64,000 nt of DNA from Begonia masoniana. Lineage: Eukaryota; Streptophyta; Magnoliopsida; Cucurbitales; Begoniaceae. A program made the position numbers and the translations under genes. A model generated the notes under the pieces. That model was not told the DNA's origin. It did not search any database and saw only the letters and a list, made by a program, of their open reading frames with translations. The stretch spans positions 46,544,544-46,608,543 of the forward strand of contig CM039505.1 in the NCBI GenBank assembly GCA_022432975.1. Direction: 5' to 3'. Every line of letters begins with the position of its first letter. Within the stretch, counting starts at the first letter, position 1. Shown here piece after piece: positions 1 to 11,773 of this stretch.

Positions 1-1277
1 TAATTTTATTTTAATTAAACACAAACAACAGAAATGTTGTTTGTGTTCGAGCCCGACGACCCGCGACGAAGAACAGGGGGATCGGCGACGAAGCTCGGGC
101 GACGATCGACGAAGCGCCGGCGATCCTCGCCGTTCTCCGGCCAGACGACGGCGACGGGGTTCCGACTTGTCTCCACGCGCGAACCGCACGGTATGTTCGG
201 TTTTTTCGCCCTGTTTCTTGCTCGGTTTTTGGCCGTGAGGGAAGAGCTCGATTGAGCTCTGGTTTCCGGCCACTTTTGGCCGTTCTTAGCGTCAAATGGC
301 CGAGCATAACGCCGGCTATGGTTGCCGAGCATTAGTGTGCTCAATTTGAGCCGAAAACAGTGAACTCCAAATTTGGGGGTTTCGGTTTTCGGTGTGTTGC
401 CTCGGGATTTCGATTAGTTTAGGCTAATTGAGGCTAATTGTGGTTTATTGGTGAAGAAATTGACGTGAATTGATGAAAAATCAAAATGGGGGAATTTCCC
501 GGATTGGGGCAGTTCGGGTTTTGCTGCAATTGACCTATCTACGGTCGATTGTTTTAAAATTCGTTTTGGCAGATTAAAATAGGTTATTAGAGGAGTACGT
601 GGCCGCTGGAATCGTTCGATTCCGATATCCGACGCGAAAGTTACGCGCGTTCGAAGTTTTAGGTCGGTTTTTACCGAACCCAAATTAAGGTCCGAAGGTA
701 ATAGGTTTATAGTAATTAATGATATAAAGGACGTATTGAACGATATTGGACGGAGTTAGAGTGAATTGCGATAAATGTTAAAATTTGAGAATTTTCGGGT
801 TTTTAGGAAAAACTCGTTAATTGTAATTTTAAACTATCGAGCGTTAATCGTTGTTTAAATACTTCGATTAGTTAGGTGAAGATTTTAGGAAAATTCCTTA
901 ATTAAGGTTTTTGTTAAATTTGGACATATTATTGTTTAAGCTCGTATTAACGACAATTGATGAAAATTGCGTAGGTGAACAACGCTCGTGGACGGAGCAA
1001 GAGCTGCAACGGACACGAGGTAAGTTCTCGTGATCTTCTTTGGCCGATAGGCCTACACCGTACCGTCAAGTCGTCTCGAGGAATTTCGGAGATGCTTTCG
1101 TTTGTTTAAATTGTTCTGGTTTGGGTAGTCAGGATTAGTTGTTTTATAGGTTGTTTGTTATCGTCTTGATGGTACATGATATTGTTTGTTTATATTATGA
1201 TATAGAACTGTTCATGCATCACGTGTTTTAAAGAAAAGCATAGAAAATGAATTTCCGCACAGTGTATAAAGATAATG

Positions 1278-2773
1278 CAAAGGCTTACAGTTATCGGCCG
1301 AAAGGCTTACAGTTATCGGCCGAAAGGCTTACAGTTATCGGCCGAAAGGCTTACAGTTATCGGCCGAAAGGCTTACAGTTATCGGCCGAAAGGCTTACAG
1401 TTATCGGCCGAAAGGCTTACAGTTATCGGCCGAAAGGCTTACAGTTATCGGCCGAAAGGCTTACAGTTATCGGCCGAAAGGCTTACAGTTATCGGCCGAA
1501 AGGCTTACAGTTATCGGCCGAAAGGCTTACAGTTATCGGCCGAAAGGCTTACAGTTATCGGCCGAAAGGCTTACAGTTATCGGCCGAAAGGCTTACAGTT
1601 ATCGGCCGAAAGGCTTACAGTTATCGGCCGAAAGGCTTACAGTTATCGGCCGAAAGGCTTACAGTTATCGGCCGAAAGGCTTACAGTTATCGGCCGAAAG
1701 GCTTACAGTTATCGGCCGAAAGGCTTACAGTTATCGGCCGAAAGGCTTACAGTTATCGGCCGAAAGGCTTACAGTTATCGGCCGAAAGGCTTACAGTTAT
1801 CGGCCGAAAGGCTTACAGTTATCGGCCGAAAGGCTTACAGTTATCGGCCGAAAGGCTTACAGTTATCGGCCGAAAGGCTTACAGTTATCGGCCGAAAGGC
1901 TTACAGTTATCGGCCGAAAGGCTTACAGTTATCGGCCGAAAGGCTTACAGTTATCGGCCGAAAGGCTTACAGTTATCGGCCGAAAGGCTTACAGTTATCG
2001 GCCGAAAGGCTTACAGTTATCGGCCGAAAGGCTTACAGTTATCGGCCGAAAGGCTTACAGTTATCGGCCGAAAGGCTTACAGTTATCGGCCGAAAGGCTT
2101 ACAGTTATCGGCCGAAAGGCTTACAGTTATCGGCCGAAAGGCTTACAGTTATCGGCCGAAAGGCTTACAGTTATCGGCCGAAAGGCTTACAGTTATCGGC
2201 CGAAAGGCTTACAGTTATCGGCCGAAAGGCTTACAGTTATCGGCCGAAAGGCTTACAGTTATCGGCCGAAAGGCTTACAGTTATCGGCCGAAAGGCTTAC
2301 AGTTATCGGCCGAAAGGCTTACAGTTATCGGCCGAAAGGCTTACAGTTATCGGCCGAAAGGCTTACAGTTATCGGCCGAAAGGCTTACAGTTATCGGCCG
2401 AAAGGCTTACAGTTATCGGCCGAAAGGCTTACAGTTATCGGCCGAAAGGCTTACAGTTATCGGCCGAAAGGCTTACAGTTATCGGCCGAAAGGCTTACAG
2501 TTATCGGCCGAAAGGCTTACAGTTATCGGCCGAAAGGCTTACAGTTATCGGCCGAAAGGCTTACAGTTATCGGCCGAAAGGCTTACAGTTATCGGCCGAA
2601 AGGCTTACAGTTATCGGCCGAAAGGCTTACAGTTATCGGCCGAAAGGCTTACAGTTATCGGCCGAAAGGCTTACAGTTATCGGCCGAAAGGCTTACAGTT
2701 ATCGGCCGAAAGGCTTACAGTTATCGGCCGAAAGGCTTACAGTTATCGGCCGAAAGGCTTACAGTTATCGGCC
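1278..2773 (+). repeat. Minisatellite: about 68 near-perfect copies of a 22-bp unit
   Basis: The unit reads GAAAGGCTTACAGTTATCGG followed by CC, and the array spans 1496 bp, which is 68 x 22. I saw no variant unit inside it. Each unit contains the palindrome TCGGCCGA, so there is a CGGCCG site and two CpG per unit. It sits inside the family A LTR. Because 22 is not a multiple of 3, all frames stay open and produce long artificial reading frames with a 22-residue period; I do not regard these as genes. The right edge decays through a partial unit at 2774-2805. Confidence 0.97.
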
Positions 2774-2940
2774 GAAAGTTATCGGCCGAAGGCTTACAGT
2801 TTACAGGTCACGCGAGGTGGGGCTCAGGCACGGCTGTACGTGTTGTAAGCGTGTATCCCCCGCCTCTAGCTGGAAAGAGTAGTCCGCCCGCTGGATGAGC
2901 TCTCTCTGGTTAGAGGGATAGGATCTCGGTGACACCTACA

Positions 2941-3010
2941 GTGCATAGCATAGCATGACATAGCATAGCACAGCATGGCATAGCATAGCACAGCATAGCA
3001 TGACATAGTA
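2941..3010 (+). repeat. Short ATAGC-type microsatellite inside the LTR
   Basis: Degenerate repeats of CATAG, CACAG and CATGACATAG units follow one another here, shortly after the conserved 24-bp block of the family A LTR. The related LTR at 21916-24618 has only a weak version near 23430-23500. Confidence 0.7.
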
Positions 3011-3789
3011 GTTGCATTTACGAGTCTTACTGAGATTTTTATCTCATAGTGTGTTATGTACGGTGTAGGTGATCTAGACATTGAGGAACCAGGTGAGGAT
3101 GAGATTCCTCCTCCTGAGGCATGAGTCTGGTTGATCGAGAATGGATGCGGTGGTGTGCTGGCGCAGTCGAGCTTCACCGACCCGTGGGGACAGTATGTAC
3201 AGATTTTGGGAGTGTTTTGGGATAATTGATAGAATATGTATAGGATGCTTATCGTTTTGAAATTCTGGAACTGTTTGGTTTTAAATTGTATTTAACGTTA
3301 TATAGAAATGTTTTAACACGTTATAGGACGCTACGGATAGTCTCGGTTTTTAGATATATCCACGCAGTTGGATTTCGCAAAGTCCGCTGTAAGTTAATTA
3401 AGTTTAGAAGGCGTGTATTGGATTGATGAATTGTATAGACATTTTAGGATGCTTGGATCTGGTAGTTGATAGGTTACTTTTGATGTTTTAAATGTCTGTT
3501 TGGAAACCTGTTTTATAAACTGTTTTGTGATTTTGAAACAGTAGGATATGTTAAACTTTTAAACGTATCCACGCAGTTTATTTTCTCGAAAACGTACTTT
3601 GTTATAGTTGTATTTTATAGGTGTTCAGGTACGTATTGGTTTAAATAATTGTTTTGAACGTTTTGTTAAATTGATTTTTAAACCGTTTTCAAATTGTTTC
3701 CGCATAAATGATAAGTTTATAGTTTATTAGGATAAAATAAAAAAAAAAAATATGTACGGGAAATTGGGTACAGTTTTAGGGTCGTTACA

Positions 3790-4594
3790 AAAACCCTTAG
3801 AATTACACTCTTATAATTGTAGAGTATATTAATTCAAATTAATGTCTATTAATATACTCTCTTCTATTAAAAGTCATAGTAGAATTGGATTCAAAATTCA
3901 TTAACCGCCCACGTACATTTGTATCTTTGACTACCTTTAATTTTTGATTAATAATTAAATTACATTATTTATGAATTGCACGTTAATTATTGAATCTCTA
4001 AATTAATAAATAAGTAAATCTAAAATAATGAATTCTACTGTATTAATGCTAATATCTAAGCTACTTGTTTAATTTCTTCTCAAAATACAAATTTTTATAA
4101 TGTATCATGTAAAACTTTTTCCGATTAAAATAAAGAATAAATTAACACAAAATAGAAGTTTTTTTTTTTTTTAAGGAGTAGTGACTCCTAAAAAATCATT
4201 TTTGATGACTCTTATTAAACCTGTGGAATGTCTTTCTCGAATAAGGAAGAATTCCTTTAATTAATTGCGAAATTTGTTAACCAATTATACTGAATTTATA
4301 TCCATCAATTTTTATTCTTAATCCAAAGTTCAAACTTTTCAGTTTAAAACCTCAAATCCGATCAAAATAACAAAAATTGAGTTAGATCAAGACTTACCCT
4401 CGTTACACCTTTGATTTCCATCGTAGACTAATGTCACAATGTGATACAAATGGAATGAATGTAAGCCATAAGTTGATCAATTCAAACAAGTGGACAATAA
4501 CGAGGAAGCTGTTAAAGAAGCCTTCTTAAGAGGAGATCAGCCAAGAACGTGTTGAAGAATATCCACTTTGCATTTACTCGCTCTCTCGAACAAA
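3790..4594. other. AT-rich intergenic DNA upstream of the LURP-one-related gene
   Basis: This is AT-rich, with stop codons in all frames, and I recognise no element or RNA gene. It must contain the promoter and 5' UTR of the gene that starts at 4595, but no convincing single TATA box stands out among the many AT runs. Confidence 0.6.
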
Positions 4595-5418
4595 ATGATG
4601 CCTGGACCAGCACCAACGCCTAGCTGCCCACCATTGTCCAACCCAGTAGCCGTCGTCGGCCTTCAGTTCTGCGCGCCCTACCCGGTTGATCTGACGATTA
4701 CGAAGAAGTTAATGACCCTCGCTGAGGGTACGTTCGCCGTCACCGATGTCAACGGCAACGTCATGTTCCAAATCAAAGGCTCCATTTTCAGCCTTCGCGA
4801 TCGCCGTGTTCTTCTCGACGCTGCCGGTCAACCCATCATCTCCTTCCAACAAAAGGTAATGCTTTTTTCCTTCTATTTAGTCTCAATTTCAAAGACTTGG
4901 ATCGGTACAATTCTCGATCTTATTTCTCGGGTTCAGATATTAACAGCACATCGGCGATGGCAAGTTTTCAGAGGAGATAGCTCCGACTCCAAAGATCTAC
5001 TTTTCAGCGTTAAAAAGTCTTCCTTGTTACAATTCAAGACCGAATTAGATGTCTGTTTGGCTTCTAATACAAATAAAGATGCCTGCGATTTCAAGATCAA
5101 AGGGAGTTGGTTTGAACGATCTTGTACCATTTATCTCGGAGATGGCTCCACCATCGTCGCCCAAGTAAGATAAAATTTTACAAATAAAAAGTTAACCCTA
5201 GATTTATTATATATAATGATGTTTTTTAGGTCGAAGGATGCTCATATATATTGTTTGTTTTTTCATGGTAGATGCACAAAAAACACAGTGTTCAGAGCAT
5301 TTTGTTGGATAAAGACACGTATGGAGTGACTGTGTATCCGAACGTGGACTATGCCTTTATATCTGCACTTGTGGTGATTTTGCATGAGATTAATGAAGAC
5401 AGAAGTGGCCAAGATTGA
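4595..5418 (+). CDS. LURP-one-related (LOR, DUF567) protein
   Basis: Three exons give a 211-residue protein: 4595-4855, 4937-5164 and 5272-5418, all with GT-AG introns in phase 0. The length matches the plant LOR family (about 200 residues), which has a tubby-like beta-barrel with a central hydrophobic helix; some members act in basal defence, such as Arabidopsis LURP1. Visible family features are the opening segment with YPVDLTITKKLM (about residues 27-38), DVNGNVMFQIKG, the DAAGQPIISFQQK turn before intron 1, RRWQVFRG at the start of exon 2, and the C-terminal VYPNVDYAFISALVVILHEI, which forms the central helix. I chose the first of two adjacent ATG codons; use of the second would remove one residue. 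The gene looks intact. Which family member it is, and its biological role, cannot be told from the sequence. Confidence 0.93.
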
Positions 5419-5610
5419 GACCACAAAATAGAAAACACGACCTTTTTCATATGTAATTTGCGCGTGCTGCTTCAATGATGTAATATTACTTCCTATGTAT
5501 GGTGGGATTAGCATTTTATATGCATCATATATGTACATTACAGTGTCTTTGCATTCTGTACTACAGAATTCCTTTGCCTTCTGTTGTTTTGTTGAAACCT
5601 TTACACTTCA
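5419..5610. other. 3' flank of the LURP-one-related gene
   Basis: This short AT-rich stretch probably contains the 3' UTR. It ends in CTTCA, the target duplication of the adjacent solo LTR. Confidence 0.5.
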
Positions 5611-6891
5611 TGACACGGGGTCCCCTAGAAAAGGGCCCGTGTACAACCCACAAATAGTCAAGATAAGTGCTCGGTTGTGTGTTCGTGTAAAAATGATGAA
5701 TAAAGGAAAGAAATTACTAAAAAAAAAATAAAAAAAGAAATAAAATGCAAGAAAATAAACAATGGATTAATAATGTTAGGGCCGAATATTATATGATGTG
5801 TGAGGATGTGAAATATAAAGAAAAAAAATAGAAGGAAATAGATGGAGAAGAAATGTTATGATGAGATGTCAAATGCAATGCAAAAAGGAAATAAAATGAC
5901 ATAAAATAAAAAGTGAGGGTGTGTGATTGGTGGAGCCGAAAATAAAGAGTGATATTGTGTGGATGTGATAGCAATAAAAATAAAGAAAATACCCTTGGAG
6001 GTTCCTTAGAGCGATCTTACGGGTTAAGCTCTAGGATAAACGTTTTCCGGGAGGAAAACGACCACTGTAGGCTAGGATTTTTCGTCCTTGATCCAACTCC
6101 CAATGGAGAAGGTGAGGGAATGAGTAAGAGCTAACCTAGCAACCCAAGCTAGGCTAGCAATGGAGGCTAACTCCTCTTGGTTCGAGGAACCAAGGAAAAC
6201 ACTCCTAAGGATACCCTCCTTTGAGTAGAGAAAAAGAAATTTTATAAATGGGCAAAAAATTGTCATACATGCACTAATGCCATGAATTTATAGAGTCCTA
6301 GGGTGGATTATTAGGGTTTCCATAAGGATGAATGAATGGTGGCCCTTGGATAAAAAATGATGGATGACCAAGATCAAAGCAAACAAGCACACATCCTAGG
6401 GAGGAGATGAATGCCATGCCTAAAGGGATCAATGGAGGGAATCTTGCCACATCATCAATCCATGTTGCCACTAACTCTTGTACCTGCAAAATCATACCTT
6501 TAAATATGGGCTCTTCTTTGGGCCATGGCTTCCTTTGGGCTCCATTTGTTGTAGACTTTTTCCTTGAATATTTGAGTTGAAATTCTTCAACCCATAATCC
6601 ACCAACATTCATCTAACCCTAACCACACAATCTAATGCATGCAATGCAATTTATAAAATCCTTACAATAAAGGCGAATGTATGCCAAATAAGTTCAAAAT
6701 AAAAATTACAAAAATAGGGCCCGGGAAGACAAATTCCCATTGGGCTAAGTCGTGACTCCTCCAAGTGATCCATAGGCAATCCTTCTTCATAAATTTTCCT
6801 ACAAAAATAAAAACACGTAATAAATAGAGAATTTAGATAAGGCAAGGGATTTTTACTAACTTTCATTAAGTATGCATCCCGAGGCATGTCA
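5611..6891 (-). mobile_element. Solo LTR related to the CRM-like Ty3/gypsy element
   Basis: Read on the minus strand, it begins TGACATGCC and ends CCGTGTCA. It is flanked by a perfect 5-bp duplication, CTTCA, at 5606-5610 and 6892-6896. The left boundary (TGACACG on the plus strand) is the same as in the gypsy LTRs at 42553 and 60695. The minus strand also retains a decayed reading frame at 6651-6887 with SRLSPMGICLPG, which corresponds to the end of pol carried inside the LTR of the 42553-61905 element (SRLEDHEEGICLP). No internal domain is present, so this is a solo LTR left by LTR-LTR recombination. Confidence 0.88.
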
Positions 6892-6896
6892 CTTCA

Positions 6897-7233
6897 GGAT
6901 TGACATTCTATGTCAATTTCTTTTAATTTTAGAAGGGGTGCATTCTTGCAAAATTTGAAAATTTTAAATTAATAGATTTTTTGAGTAAATTTTTGGAGGT
7001 CAAACTACTTTCTTGTTGACTCGAATTTTCATAACTCGGGATAGTTCGAATTTGAGTAATTTTTGTTGGCAAGTTTCTCATCTTCCCTTCTCATTCCTTC
7101 ATTTTTCTATTTTTCTTTGCGAGACTGCGTTGGTAAGAGTTTCTTCTCCTCTTCCTATTCTTTCGTTCGGATTATTTCTCTTCATAGCTATTCCTCCAAA
7201 TTCGTTTTCCTCTTGGATATTCTCACTGTGTTT
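6897..7233. other. Host spacer between two solo LTRs
   Basis: AT-rich unique sequence. Together with 12691-12787 and the sequence from 14830 on, it is the original host locus into which two family B LTRs inserted. No gene was recognised. Confidence 0.5.
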
Positions 7234-7391
7234 TGTAATTGTTTGAATTTTAACACTTTGGACAATAATGCAATTGTAGATAATTATATATATGAATGAC
7301 ATATAAATATAAGTTGTAAAAATTGTATTGAAGAAATGATACATCAAGAGACAAAAATTTGACAATTTGGAAGTTAACAACCCGAAACAGG

Positions 7392-7557
7392 GCCGATCGA
7401 TTGTCAAATTGGAGACGATCGAATCGTCATTTTGGACAATTTTTTAAATTCAACCTGAGAAGGTGCCGATCAATCGCCATTTAAAAAAAATGGAGTTTCA
7501 AAAACAGAAGCAGCGCCAACCGATCGACGCTACAGTAGCCGATCGATCGGCTACTGT
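7392..7557. repeat. Cluster of GCCGATCGATCGGC-type palindromes
   Basis: Within 170 bp there are CCGATCGATTG, GACGATCGAATCGTC, GCCGATCAATCGCC and CCGATCGACGC motifs. The last member is a perfect 26-bp palindrome at 7532-7557 centred on GATCGATC, with arms reading ACAGTAGCC. The equivalent stretch of the second family B LTR (12941-13025) has a similar cluster. Confidence 0.85.
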
Positions 7558-8131
7558 TAAATAAAAATGATTTCAGAACTAATAATTTTGATTAATTAAG
7601 TAGATTAGCTTAGAACTAATCAAATTGAGTTAGTTTAAAACTAAGTATGATTAAAAGTTAATTAAGCATGGTATTTTAGTAATAAACCATGAAGTGGAGG
7701 GTAAAAAGGTCATTGTAAATGGATAAACAAGATTAAAGGGTAATTTACCCTTGTGAAGCCTTCTAGAATGGGTTAAGTGGATGAAGAATAGCCACTTACG
7801 TGGAAGAGAGGAAAGAAAACCAGAGGAGAAAAAGGAGAAGGAAAAGAGAAAAAGAATGAGAGGAAGAAATATTAGGATTTTGAAGTTAATTCTCAATAGA
7901 AAGTTTTTTATCTTGGTGAAGAGATTCTATTGGTGTAAAAATAGGTCCAATTGGTGAAAATTTCATGGGAGGTGAAGGAACCTACGATAGGTAAGTAAAT
8001 ATTACGATTAGAATAGTTAATTTATGTTTTATCGCATTATTAGGTGGAGATATATTTAATTTATGCCTTAGTTCTGGTTAGGTTTAGAAATTTATTGCGA
8101 TTGAAGTGATTAAATAGATTGAAGTGATAAT

Positions 8132-9001
8132 TAGGGGTTGGCAGGACCAGACCGCCGACTGAGAACCGTTGGTCCGGTTTCAGTCCCACATAGCAGAACC
8201 ACGGTCATATCCTCGGTCAACAACCTGGATTCCTGAAGGTTTTCTGTCCGGTCCTCAGTTCACAGCCTGAATTCCTGAAAAATCGAGACCGGACCGAGTG
8301 TTAAAAAACACTTCTCAGTTCTCTCTCTCGGCCTCTCAGTTTCTTCCAATTCCAAAAGTCCCGATTTCCTGAACGGTGAACACCCTGACTTGCGTTCCGG
8401 CACTCCCCGACTCCTGTTCGGTGCTCCCCCGACTCCCTTCGTCCTTCCTGCTCGGAGTTATCCGTGCTCTCTGGCCCTTGCTCTGATTCGGATTTGCTAT
8501 CCTCTAGGCTCTGTCTTCAAATTCGCGCTCGGCTGCCTTTGGTTCGGAATCAACTCCCCTGGTAGCATCGTCTATCCTCCGTCTTCGGCTATCTTCTTGT
8601 ACTGGTTTGAAATTTTGTAGAATGCGTTTTGAGGATAAAATTTGACGTTGTTAAAAAAAAATAAGGGTAAAAATGCATGGGGGCCTCCCGATTGCCTGAA
8701 GGTGGCGATTGATCGCCAAAATGGTGAAGAAGAGGAAATCGGGCAGAGAGGGTGTTGATCGATCGCGGAATTAGGGCGATTGATCAGCTGCTGTAAAAAG
8801 AAAACGAGCCGATCATTTGATTTGAAAAAATATATATATTTGGTGGGAGGAACCGGGACCAAACCGAAATTTCGGTCCAGTCTCAGGTTGTTCCCGATCC
8901 CTCCTAGCACCGGTTCTGGTCTTCGGGAAAAAATTTTGAAGACTTTGGGCCAGTTTTGGTCCGAGATCGAGACCAAGACCGAACCGGCCCTTGCCCACCT
9001 A
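8132..9001. mobile_element. Non-autonomous hAT-type DNA transposon
   Basis: The ends are inverted: TAGGGGTTGGCA at the left, and TAGGTGGGCAAGGGCC when the right end is read on the minus strand. A perfect 8-bp duplication GTGATAAT flanks it at 8124-8131 and 9002-9009. Eight-base duplications with TAGGGGTG-like ends are characteristic of the hAT superfamily. Inside are GGTCCGG/ACCGGACC-rich subterminal repeats. No transposase is encoded. It is inserted in the family B LTR. A cluster of CGATCGATCG-type motifs lies at 8704-8790. Confidence 0.9.
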
Positions 9002-9170
9002 GTGATAATGGATATTGTTTTTTTTTTTATGTGAATTGAATTGTTTTTTATGAAAACAATTATATTTTCAAATTGTATTGCAAAATTAAAAAGGGAAGGT
9101 TTTGAAAACGATGATTTACGTTAAATTGGACATGTTGGATTTTAAATTCATTGCATGGGTGAGTTGCGTT

Positions 9171-11773
9171 TGTAACGACCCAAAACTAAGTCGAGACAGA
9201 ATACATGACTTCATGACTTGTTATACCTTTACACGTGAAAACTAAAAATATTAAGGAAAACTCGTGGACATTCAACTCAGGTAGCATAACTCAGTCATTT
9301 AAATCTTAGAACAACTACTTGTAAACTTTTTATAAACTCGTGGACGTTTAACTCATACAAACAACTGTACATTCTGAGGAGGTTGATATCTCAAACTCCC
9401 AGAACTTAAATCCTTCATACATCGGACCTCGTATTTTTTCTCAGAGTTGGACGACATAAGTCGGGAACAATCTTGTCCACAAGATCGATCAACTTAATTG
9501 CCCACGAACTACTTTGACATTTTCGTCCACTGACTGTTGAACATTATCGTCCACGAACTGTATAGACTCCTCGTCCACAGACCAGCGTCTAAAAATTTAC
9601 TTAAGTTTATCATCCACTGACCACGTGATGCCCACATGATTTCATTACTCACGGGTTACATAGGCTCGTCGTCCACGGATTAACGTCCATAGACTTACTT
9701 AAGTTTTGTGCCCACAGATCACGTGACTTTATCATCTTAGTCCACGTGACTTTATCGTCTACGGATTACTTAACTCATTCGTCCACGGACTCTGATGTCC
9801 ACAGACTACTTTTCTTAATCGTCCACAGACTCCAAAGTCCACAGACTACTTAACTCATTTGTCCACGGACTCTGACGTCCACAGACTACTTTCACTTACA
9901 AAATCATCCAAACTTCAATGTCCAGACTTCATTGTCCAGACTTCATTAACCTTTTTAACTTCAACTCTCTGTTTTTCTATAAACTTAACTCTCTTTCCCA
10001 AAAATCCTCATACACATAAACATCATAATCCTTAACTTAAATACGTAGCGGAAGACTTAACACCGAAAGAAAATTCTTTAATCTTAAACCTTCTTAAAAC
10101 TTAAACTTGTACTGAATAAGTCAAATACTTGTTAACATAAAGAAATTCTTTCTACTTATACTTCTTATCCTAGATCTTACTCAAATGTGCTAAGAGCAAC
10201 ACTCCACGGGTTAAAATCGCTTCTCAACCACAAATCCACGCCATGAGCATCACCCAGCAACCAAACTTAAACATCATCATTCGGTTTGAGGTCCTCACCT
10301 TCCAACTCGTCGCCTACATCATAAAGTTTAAACTATAAGCCTAATGCTTAGTAGGGAGTGCAATGTATACATAAATACTCACGAATGCATACTCAATAAA
10401 ATCGTGTTCAGATTCTTCATTCAAATCATGGAAGTCATATCCATATTCGTGTTCTTGATCATATCATGGGAATCATATTCTTATTCATCGTTCATTTATG
10501 TGCGTGTACTTGGTCCTTGCGGACAGAAATCTTGGTCCATTGAATGGACAGTGACATATACATGTTCGTTTACTTGTTCTTGTTCTTTTCATGTTCTTGT
10601 TCATCATTCATAAATGAGCATGTACATAAAATATTTTCGCGTTATTGGAAGATAAATCATGATGCAGGAACATGAATGCACTTAAATCGTCAGACTATGG
10701 AAGGAATCATACCAGAACAAACGACTTCACAAACTCTAACAGAACATCACATACATAACTCTCATTCATCCATAAATGATTAAGCAACATCAAAACAGAT
10801 TTCTTAGTACCCTTGTGATGTAGGGCCCTAAAGGCCAGAAACCTAGCACACTCACTTACCTGGCTTCCTTAGCAATCTGTGCACTTCTCTTTAGACCTTC
10901 TTCACCTAAAGCATTTCACATTACAATGTTAAAATCAATCCTTAATAATCTGAAATCAAAATCGGTTAAGTTCCTAACTAAGGTAACCTCCTAAGAATTC
11001 GGTTTAAAGTTAATAGGCATTCCATCGAACACCTTGAGTGCATATCTTAATTTCCAAAAGCATCAATGGCATTTAAATCCTTCATCCACCAGAACTTAAA
11101 CCAACATTCAGCATTTCTCAACCTGCTATCTCTAATAATCACCAATGTATTATTAATAGTTATTAATACGAAAAATCCCACGAATGCTACCAATGTACTA
11201 ACGTTAGCCGATTCTAGAATCTCAAACATTAACCAAATGACTACCCCTAAATCATAGACTTAATAAATGAATCATCTAAACCTTACCTAGAGTTTAGATT
11301 TCAAAGGAATGAAGGAAGAATCAATGTTTGTGGTGGGAGAACTATCGGCTGGCTTGGCGGCGGGAAAAATATCGAGAGGTGAGTCTGCTGAAGGAGGAAG
11401 TTCCAGCAGAGAGTGAGAGAGGTTCTGTGAGGGTTTGTAGGCTCTCTTTACCTTTTATATATAACAGAATCAATCATTAATTACAATTCTGCCACTTAAC
11501 CTTGTTTTCTCATAAATGTTGCAAAACTCGTCGTCTTAGATCCTCGTAACTTTTCTTCTTTTACTAAACATCCTAATTAATTCACGGGATCCTAACAGAA
11601 CTTCTCACTCATGAAACGGACTTAAACTCTTTTATTACAAAAGTACCCTTAACGAGTGGTAACCCAAAATCTCGGCGTCCAAAACCTAATAAAGATAGTC
11701 ATTACATAATAGTGATTAGTCCGGGTCAGTGAATTTCGGGATATTTACATGACCGAAAATGCTGGGTGTTACA
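9171..11773 (-). mobile_element. Solo LTR of family A on the minus strand
   Basis: On the minus strand it begins TGTAACACCCAGC and ends GGGTCGTTACA, the same terminus as the family A copies at 3789 and 24618. The flanks are GCGTT (9166-9170) and ACGTT (11774-11778), a 5-bp duplication with one difference. The empty site is visible in the other family B LTR at 13711-13735 (GAGTGCGTTGTTTTAAACG). A degenerate minisatellite of GTCCACGGAC/GTCCACAGACTACTT units fills about 9480-9900. There is no internal region. Confidence 0.88.
9440..9905. repeat. Degenerate GTCCACRGACT tandem repeats in the LTR
   Basis: The motif GTCCACGGACT or GTCCACAGACTACTT recurs many times at irregular 17-30 bp spacing within the minus-strand family A LTR. 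It is far more diverged than the 22-bp array in the first family A copy, and is a different sequence. Confidence 0.8.

Larger units (their letters stand above)
1..3789 (+). mobile_element. Ty3-like LTR, family A, 5' end cut by window edge
   Basis: The segment ends in GGGTCGTTACA, like the complete family A solo LTR at 21916-24618, and shares blocks with it in the same order. These include the stretch around 980-1080 (an AACGCTCGTGGA block, an AGGTAAGT that resembles a splice donor, and GGCCTACACCGTA), an identical 24-bp block at 2806-2829 versus 23297-23320, and a GGTGTAGGTGATC block near 3063. The first bases of the LTR lie before the window, so the target duplication cannot be checked. No gag or pol coding sequence is attached downstream, so it is probably a solo LTR, though a truncated element cannot be excluded. 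It differs from its relatives by a large minisatellite at 1278-2773. Confidence 0.8.

Noticed and set aside
1278..2773. Possible CRISPR array
   Set aside because: Repeats are directly adjacent with no spacers, and the context is a plant LTR.
1247..2882. Two reading frames of more than 530 codons with a perfect 22-residue repeat
   Set aside because: They are produced by the 22-bp minisatellite, whose unit lacks stops in these frames. There is no unique coding sequence, and the flanks are LTR.
8390..8620. 76-codon frame within the hAT-type element
   Set aside because: No domain, no relation to hAT transposase, and the element is non-autonomous in size.
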